DNA of 36,828 nucleotides from assembly GCF_000513935.1 (NCBI RefSeq), contig NZ_AZUY01000048.1, forward strand, positions 185 through 37,012, read 5' to 3'. Under the pieces are notes generated by a model. The model did not search any database, had not been told where the DNA came from, and worked only from the letters and a program-made list of their open reading frames with translations. Shown piece by piece: positions 33,002 to 36,828 of this stretch. The DNA is from Mesorhizobium sp. WSM3626. Lineage in GTDB: Bacteria > Pseudomonadota > Alphaproteobacteria > Rhizobiales > Rhizobiaceae. The translations under genes and the position numbers were made by a program. Position 1 is the stretch's first letter; the number at the start of each line of letters is the position of its first letter.

Positions 33002-33976
33002 TTATCCCCGGCCCATCCGGGCTTCACGACCGCCGCGCCGGCGGCTGCCATTGCCGCCGCCTTCGCCCGGTGCATTGACCGCTGTTGGCGCCGCCACCGC
33101 GTGGCCGCCTTCGGCCGGCTTGTAATCCTTGTAGGTCTTGATCCATTTGGTGCAGTTCTCGTCGGTGCCGTTCAGCACGTTGGCGCCGCGCACGGCTTCC
33201 ATTTCCTGCGGCCGCACCGGGTTCATGATCGCCGAAGTCATGCCGGCGCCGATCACCATCGGGATGAAGGCGGCGTTGATGCCGTGGCGGTGCGGAAGGC
33301 CAAACGAGATATTCGACAGGCCGCAAGTGGTGTTGACCTTGAGCTCTTCGCGCAGGCGGCGCAACAGCGCGAACACCTGGCGGCCAGCATCGCCAAGCGC
33401 CCCGATCGGCATGACCAGCGGGTCGACGACGACGTCGTGCGCCGGGATGCCGAAATCGGCGCAGCGCTGCACGATCTTCTTGGCGACGGCGAAGCGCACG
33501 TCCGGGTCCATCGAAATCCCGGTCTCGTCGTTGGAGATGGCGACGACGGGCACGTTGTATTTTTTGACCAGCGGCAGGATGGCTTCGAGTTTTTCCTCCT
33601 CGCCGGTGACGGAGTTGACCAGCGGCCGGCCCTTGGCGACCTTCAGCGCGGCCTCGATCGCGGCGCTGACGGAACTGTCGATCGACAGCGGCAGGTCGAC
33701 CAGGCCCTGGACGATTTCCAGCGTCTGCACCAAAAGACCAGGTTCGGTTTCGTTCGGGTTGACCGAAGTGACGCCGGCATTGACGTCGAGCATGGTGGCG
33801 CCGCAGGCGGCCTGCTCCAGCGCGTCCTTGATGACGGTCTCGAAATTGCCAACCACCATCTCGGCGGCGAGCTTCTTGCGGCCGGTCGGGTTGATGCGTT
33901 CGCCGATCACGCAGAAGGGCTGGTCGAAGCCGATGATGATTTCTCGTGTCGCCGAGGCAACGATGGTCCGGGTCAT
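33002..33976 (-). CDS. Methyltetrahydrofolate:corrinoid methyltransferase (DHPS family, AcsE/MtgA-like)
   Basis: A 324-residue pterin-binding (dihydropteroate-synthase-like) TIM barrel that moves a methyl group between tetrahydrofolate and a corrinoid protein. Landmarks are GERINPTGRKKL (25-36), LDVNAG (63-68), LSIDSS (Asp100), NSVTGE (Asn121), DPLVMPIG (Asp185) and CGLSNISFGLPHR (Asn222), matching the pterin- and methyl-binding residues of AcsE. The last ~30 residues are an unusual Gly/Arg-rich tail absent from the core family. In demethylation operons it would take methyl from the corrinoid protein to THF. It follows an 82-bp gap containing a perfect palindrome and has GGAG before the ATG. 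Confidence 0.88.
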   Translation of the reverse strand: MTRTIVASATREIIIGFDQPFCVIGERINPTGRKKLAAEMVVGNFETVIKDALEQAACGATMLDVNAGVTSVNPNETEPGLLVQTLEIVQGLVDLPLSIDSSVSAAIEAALKVAKGRPLVNSVTGEEEKLEAILPLVKKYNVPVVAISNDETGISMDPDVRFAVAKKIVQRCADFGIPAHDVVVDPLVMPIGALGDAGRQVFALLRRLREELKVNTTCGLSNISFGLPHRHGINAAFIPMVIGAGMTSAIMNPVRPQEMEAVRGANVLNGTDENCTKWIKTYKDYKPAEGGHAVAAPTAVNAPGEGGGNGSRRRGGREARMGRG

Positions 33977-33992
33977 GAAATCTCTCCGTCGT

Positions 33993-34014
33993 GATATAAA
34001 GAGTTCTTTATATC
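33993..34014. promoter_or_regulatory. Perfect 22-bp inverted repeat upstream of the methyltransferase gene, candidate operator
   Basis: GATATAAAG (33993-34001), spacer AGTT, CTTTATATC (34006-34014): 9-bp perfect arms, AT-rich in a GC-rich genome, ending 17 bp before the ATG at 33976. It would overlap or adjoin a promoter for the methyltransferase-RACE pair and so block transcription when bound. The ATAAAG/CTTTAT arms recall sites of ArsR-type regulators of methionine/SAH metabolism, from memory and unverified. Confidence 0.6.
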
Positions 34015-34058
34015 GTTATCTCTTGTCGATCAAGCGAATGGTGGTCGTTCCGCGCGGG

Positions 34059-35150
34059 TCAATGCGCGGTCTTCACCATATCCACCTGGGTTTCGGTAAT
34101 CTCGTCGTGCAGGATGTGGTCCAGCCGGTCGGCGACCATCTGGTCGTCGCGGCGGATCTCACGCTTCCATGGCTGGCGGCCCTTCAGCACACCCGATTCA
34201 TCGACGATCTCGGCGACATATTCCTCCTGGCGATAGGCCATCACGTGGATGCCAGAGACGCCGGGAATTTCCTTCACCTCGTTGATGATGTCGGTGCAGA
34301 GCTGCTTGCCTTCCTTCTTCTGGTCCTGGGCGCCTTCCAGCCGCTTGATGATGGCGTCAGGGATATGGATGCCTGGCACGTTGGAGCGGATCCATTTTGC
34401 CGTCTTGGCTGAAGCGAGCGGGCCGACGCCGCACAGGATGAACACCTTTTCGGTATGGCCGAGATCGCGGGCCTTCTGCATGAAGGTCTTGAACATCGGC
34501 ACGTCGAAGCAGTACTGCGTCTGCACGAACTGCGCGCCGGCGGCGATCTTCTTGCCGAGATGGATCGGGCGAAAGTCGAAGGGCGGCGCGAACGGATTGA
34601 CGGCAGCGCCCAGGAACAGCTGCGGCGGCGTCGTCAGCTTGCGGCCGGACAGAAACTTGCCGTTGTCACGCATGATGCGGCAGGTCTCCAGCAGCGACAT
34701 GGAATCGAGATCGAACACCGGCTTGGCGCCCGGCTGGTCGCCGGCCTGCACGCCGTCGCCGGTCAGGCACAGCATGTTGGCGACGCCCATCGCAGCACCG
34801 CCCAGCACATCGCCCTGGATGGCGATACGGTTCTTGTCGCGGCAGGCGATCTGCATGATCGGGGCGTAGCCCATGCGGGTCAGCAGTGCGCAGATGCCGA
34901 CCGACGACATATGGCAATTGGCGCCGGACGCATCGACCGCGTTGATGGCATCGACCCATCCGTCGAATATCTTCGCCCTGTTGTAGACATCCTCGGGATC
35001 GGCGCTGTCGGGTGGGTTGAGCTCGGTGGTCACCGCGAATTCGCCGCGCCTGAGCACACGCTCCAGCCGGCCGCGCGAGGTGTGGCCGGGCAGGGGATCG
35101 AGCGGCAAATGGATGCCGGCCGGATTTTCATCGAGCTGGCGGCCGATCAT
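34059..35150 (-). CDS. Methylenetetrahydrofolate reductase family protein (MetF-like)
   Basis: A 363-residue FAD-binding TIM-barrel enzyme interconverting methyl-THF and methylene-THF. TTELNPPDSAD (Glu43) matches the catalytic-glutamate strand of MetF, IACRDKNR and LCLTGD (Asp132) line the flavin and folate sites, and FVQTQYCFD is a later family motif. It is longer than E. coli MetF (296 residues), with an N-terminal extension and a C-terminal part after residue 270. The ATG at 35150 overlaps the MetV-like gene by 4 bp, which implies that the two products form a complex. In this operon the likely direction is oxidation of methyl-THF produced by corrinoid-dependent demethylation. Confidence 0.87.
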   Translation of the reverse strand: MIGRQLDENPAGIHLPLDPLPGHTSRGRLERVLRRGEFAVTTELNPPDSADPEDVYNRAKIFDGWVDAINAVDASGANCHMSSVGICALLTRMGYAPIMQIACRDKNRIAIQGDVLGGAAMGVANMLCLTGDGVQAGDQPGAKPVFDLDSMSLLETCRIMRDNGKFLSGRKLTTPPQLFLGAAVNPFAPPFDFRPIHLGKKIAAGAQFVQTQYCFDVPMFKTFMQKARDLGHTEKVFILCGVGPLASAKTAKWIRSNVPGIHIPDAIIKRLEGAQDQKKEGKQLCTDIINEVKEIPGVSGIHVMAYRQEEYVAEIVDESGVLKGRQPWKREIRRDDQMVADRLDHILHDEITETQVDMVKTAH

Positions 35151-35743
35151 GCGGACGCTCCGGTCTTCGCGGCAGCGGCGGCTTCACGGGCTGCCGCGGC
35201 CTGCGCGGTCACCCGCAGCCAAGCCGAAGTTTCGCGCAACGACTGGTCGACCGGCTTCTGCACGGTGAGAATCCTGTCGGAGTTGACCATGTTCTGCGAA
35301 CCTTCCCAGGCCTTGACCCAGACGCAGGGCATATCGGGCTCGACCTCGCAATTGCCGTTGGCGCGCACGCCGCCGCAGGGGCCGTTGCGCAACTGCTTGG
35401 GGCAATTCATCGGGCACGACATGCCGGTCGAGGACAGGATGCACTGGCCGCACATGCGGCAGTCGAACATGAAGCCCTTGACGCGCTTTTCGACGAATTT
35501 GATTGGAGCCTCGACACGGCCGTAGCCGATGCCCTTCCACAAGGGATGCAGCAGCAGGAACGTGTCGGCAAAACGGGCATAAAACCATTCAAGCAATCGC
35601 GAGTGCCGAATGGACCATAGTCTCACCGCGAACGAGCGCTGCACGCGGCGCTGCGGCGACACGTCGGCTGGCTTGTAGTCGGATTTCGGCGCGGCCTTCT
35701 TGACCAGCGTGGCCTGGGTAACCGCCGGGTTCTCGTCAGACAT
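35147..35743 (-). CDS. MetV-like protein (methylene-THF reductase C-terminal domain, Cys-rich)
   Basis: A 198-residue protein of the PF12225 type, the domain that defines MetV, partner of MetF in acetogens. After a ~90-residue N-terminal part comes a dense cysteine region: Cys95, 98, 101, 110, 114, 123, 132 and 140. Eight cysteines in this pattern could hold zinc or one or two iron-sulfur clusters. A further ~55 residues end in an Ala-rich tail. The start overlaps the PF13769 gene by 8 bp and the stop overlaps metF by 4 bp. Its presence suggests that the MetF here takes or gives electrons through MetV and not simply through NAD(P)H; this is inference from the acetogen complexes. Confidence 0.83.
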   Translation of the reverse strand: MSDENPAVTQATLVKKAAPKSDYKPADVSPQRRVQRSFAVRLWSIRHSRLLEWFYARFADTFLLLHPLWKGIGYGRVEAPIKFVEKRVKGFMFDCRMCGQCILSSTGMSCPMNCPKQLRNGPCGGVRANGNCEVEPDMPCVWVKAWEGSQNMVNSDRILTVQKPVDQSLRETSAWLRVTAQAAAAREAAAAAKTGASA

Positions 35744-36038
35744 TTTCTTTTCCGCCCGCCTTGACCAGAGCGACCAGCCGCTCGCGGTCGTATTTCGTGT
35801 CGAGCTCGTGGAATGCTTTTTCGACCTCGGCTTCGAGATCGTCACCGACCGGAACCGGTTCGGCCTTGCGCCATTCGGCGAGATAGTCGTCAGTGCCACC
35901 GGCGCCGGTGCGCATGGCACACATGTCGATCGCCTCGGTGAAGCGCAACGGCAATTCGCGCTTGGCGTTCTGCCGGCCTTTCCTAACGATGACCTGGGCA
36001 GGGATGTCGCGCCAGTAGACGACGATAAGATCGGCCAT
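35736..36038 (-). CDS. PF13769-type 'virulence factor' small protein
   Basis: A 100-residue protein beginning MADLIVVYWRDIPAQVIV, with RELPLRFTEAIDMCAMRTG in the middle and an acidic-basic helical C-terminus. It matches what I know of PF13769, a family annotated as virulence factor with no established biochemical role, commonly found in Rhizobiales beside corrinoid/folate C1 genes. AGGAG lies upstream of the ATG at 36038, and a longer frame upstream to 36302 is non-coding in character. It is the first gene of the C1 operon within the window and overlaps the MetV-like gene by 8 bp, so it is probably a working part of the C1 system and not a virulence protein. Confidence 0.8.
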   Translation of the reverse strand: MADLIVVYWRDIPAQVIVRKGRQNAKRELPLRFTEAIDMCAMRTGAGGTDDYLAEWRKAEPVPVGDDLEAEVEKAFHELDTKYDRERLVALVKAGGKENV

Positions 36039-36415
36039 GAATTCTCGCTCCTCGATATTCCGAGCATTGCCGCAAGCGTCGTAAGGCTGCTTGTTATGGG
36101 ACGACGCGCGCGCATTCAAAAGCGACGCATTTGGATGTCGTAAAATGAAAGGCGGGTTTATTCGTTTGCGACCCATGTCGCGACGGGGGCGATGCAGCAG
36201 TAATGGCGGCGGAGTTTGCGCTGTTCCCGACGCTGGATGCGTTACCAGATGCCGGTTCTCAGCCCTGTCCAGACGTAGAGCCAGATCGTTGGGTGGTACC
36301 ATTGTTTCGATGGCACCCCTGGATCGAACGTCGCGACGCTGCCATTGATCTTGCCATGCTCCAAGGACCGGCTGATGTGGCCGGCCGGAAGCCTACCAGG
36401 GCATGAAGACCCCGG
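36039..36415. other. Intergenic stretch of 377 bp upstream of the C1 operon
   Basis: It separates the C1 operon from the upstream DUF4893 gene, both on the minus strand. It contains the palindromic operator at 36165-36184 and an AT-richer segment (36110-36160) suited to a promoter. Short open frames on both strands lack ribosome-binding sites and recognisable domains, so I see no gene here. Confidence 0.55.
36165..36184. promoter_or_regulatory. Operator-like palindrome upstream of the C1 operon, same sequence as at 26221-26240
   Basis: On the plus strand TTTGCGAC (36165-36172), spacer CCAT, GTCGCGAC (36177-36184). Read on the minus strand it is GTCGCGACATGGGTCGCAAA, which agrees with the site at 26221-26240 in 18 of 20 positions, with 17 consecutive identical bases including the spacer. 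It lies 127-146 bp upstream of the first gene of the operon, a distance compatible with an activator of the GbdR type. Confidence 0.65.
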
Positions 36416-36828
36416 TCAGCGCTTGAACTCCATGATGTCGAGCTTCGATTCGTAGTAGGGGGCGGGGAATTCGATGCGCCATTCCTTGGCGCTGTTGCGG
36501 AAGGCGTAACCGACCTGGTCGGTTTGCGGACCGCTGCCATAGGGCTTTGCCCGGTCGTCGTTGACGGAGCCGGAGCCAAGATAGATCGAGCGCTTGTCGC
36601 CATCGTCGAAGAAGCGGCCCTGGGTGCGCTGCGAACCGCTGATCTTTTCCAGCCGCCAACCGGAGCCATCATCAGTGACCCTGCATTTGAACCAGCCATA
36701 GATGACGAGCGGGCCCGGTCCGCCGACCTTGATCGTGCGGCACCGCCAATTGCCAGTGAGATCCTTGTCGGAGAAGGCGACCAGCGGCTTGCCCAGCAGC
36801 GCGTCGAGCTGCTTGACCTCGGCGGGGG
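36416..36828 (-). CDS. DUF4893 domain-containing protein (5' end outside window)
   Basis: The minus strand is open from the right edge of the window to a TGA at 36416-36418, about 137 codons. The reading frame gives QLDALLGKPLVAFSDKDLTG, then NWRCRTIKVGGPGPLVIYGW, SGSQRTQGRFFDDGDK, TDQVGYAFRNSAKEWRIEF and a C-terminal SKLDIMEFKR. This agrees with the DUF4893 family of predicted exported proteins of unknown function, as I recall it; the signal peptide would lie outside the window. The frame has normal codon use for this genome. It is upstream of, and on the same strand as, the C1 operon, but separated by 377 bp. Confidence 0.72.
   Translation of the reverse strand, partial: PAEVKQLDALLGKPLVAFSDKDLTGNWRCRTIKVGGPGPLVIYGWFKCRVTDDGSGWRLEKISGSQRTQGRFFDDGDKRSIYLGSGSVNDDRAKPYGSGPQTDQVGYAFRNSAKEWRIEFPAPYYESKLDIMEFKR

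Overview
The window looks like chromosomal DNA of a rhizobial alphaproteobacterium, most probably Mesorhizobium or a close relative. This is inferred from the high GC content, gene families typical of Rhizobiales (DUF1127 peptides, DUF1194, DUF3772/MscS, DUF4893, GlxA-type AraC regulators, GcvT-fused dimethylglycine-dehydrogenase-like flavoproteins) and palindromic intergenic repeats of a rhizobial kind. I saw no tRNA, rRNA, insertion sequence, prophage or CRISPR array.

The main theme is removal of methyl groups from N-methylated compounds (betaine, dimethylglycine, sarcosine and relatives) and channelling of the one-carbon units into tetrahydrofolate. (1) 185-7851, minus strand: an XRE-cupin regulator followed by two ~817-residue FAD/GcvT oxidoreductases, a betaine/homocysteine S-methyltransferase-like protein and an aminotransferase. 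Four of these genes are joined by 4-8 bp overlaps. A nitroreductase diverges from the regulator across three TCATGA boxes. (2) 8749-10191: a DHA2-type MFS exporter. (3) 10355-15490, minus strand: the complete heterotetrameric sarcosine oxidase operon soxBDAG. (4) 15657-18596: a large MscS-type channel and a small exported protein. (5) 18888-25077, plus strand: a third, divergent FAD/GcvT oxidoreductase, a DUF1194 protein, and a three-gene ABC importer of the SsuA/TauA type. (6) 25113-26126: a GlxA/GbdR-like AraC regulator convergent with the importer. (7) 26391-30892: small DUF1127 peptides, a LysR regulator, an HSL-type esterase and a membrane acyltransferase. (8) 30922-36038, minus strand: a corrinoid-linked C1 operon of PF13769 ('virulence factor') protein, MetV-like Cys-rich protein, MetF-like methylene-THF reductase, methyl-THF:corrinoid methyltransferase and a reductive activator of corrinoid enzymes. 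(9) The 5'-truncated end of a DUF4893 gene at the right edge.

The observation I rate highest is a 20-bp palindrome, TTTGCGAC-N4-GTCGCAAA, upstream of the GlxA-type regulator gene (26221-26240). It recurs with 18 of 20 positions conserved, including a 17-base identical block, upstream of the corrinoid C1 operon (36165-36184), about 10 kb away. This suggests that the regulator controls both itself and the operon. The operon pairs an acetogen-like MetV/MetF module with a corrinoid methyltransferase and a corrinoid activator in what is presumably an aerobe. It has no corrinoid protein and no substrate-specific (MttB-type) methyltransferase in the window, so those partners must be encoded elsewhere. 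A second perfect palindrome (33993-34014) sits inside the operon just before the methyltransferase gene and suggests an extra control point.

Model (inference): N-methylated substrates are demethylated either oxidatively (the three DMGDH-like enzymes and SoxBDAG, giving methylene-THF or formaldehyde), by transfer to homocysteine (the BHMT-like enzyme), or by corrinoid transfer to THF followed by oxidation of methyl-THF through MetF/MetV. All positions and motifs were read by eye. Family names rest on motif recognition, not on database searches.
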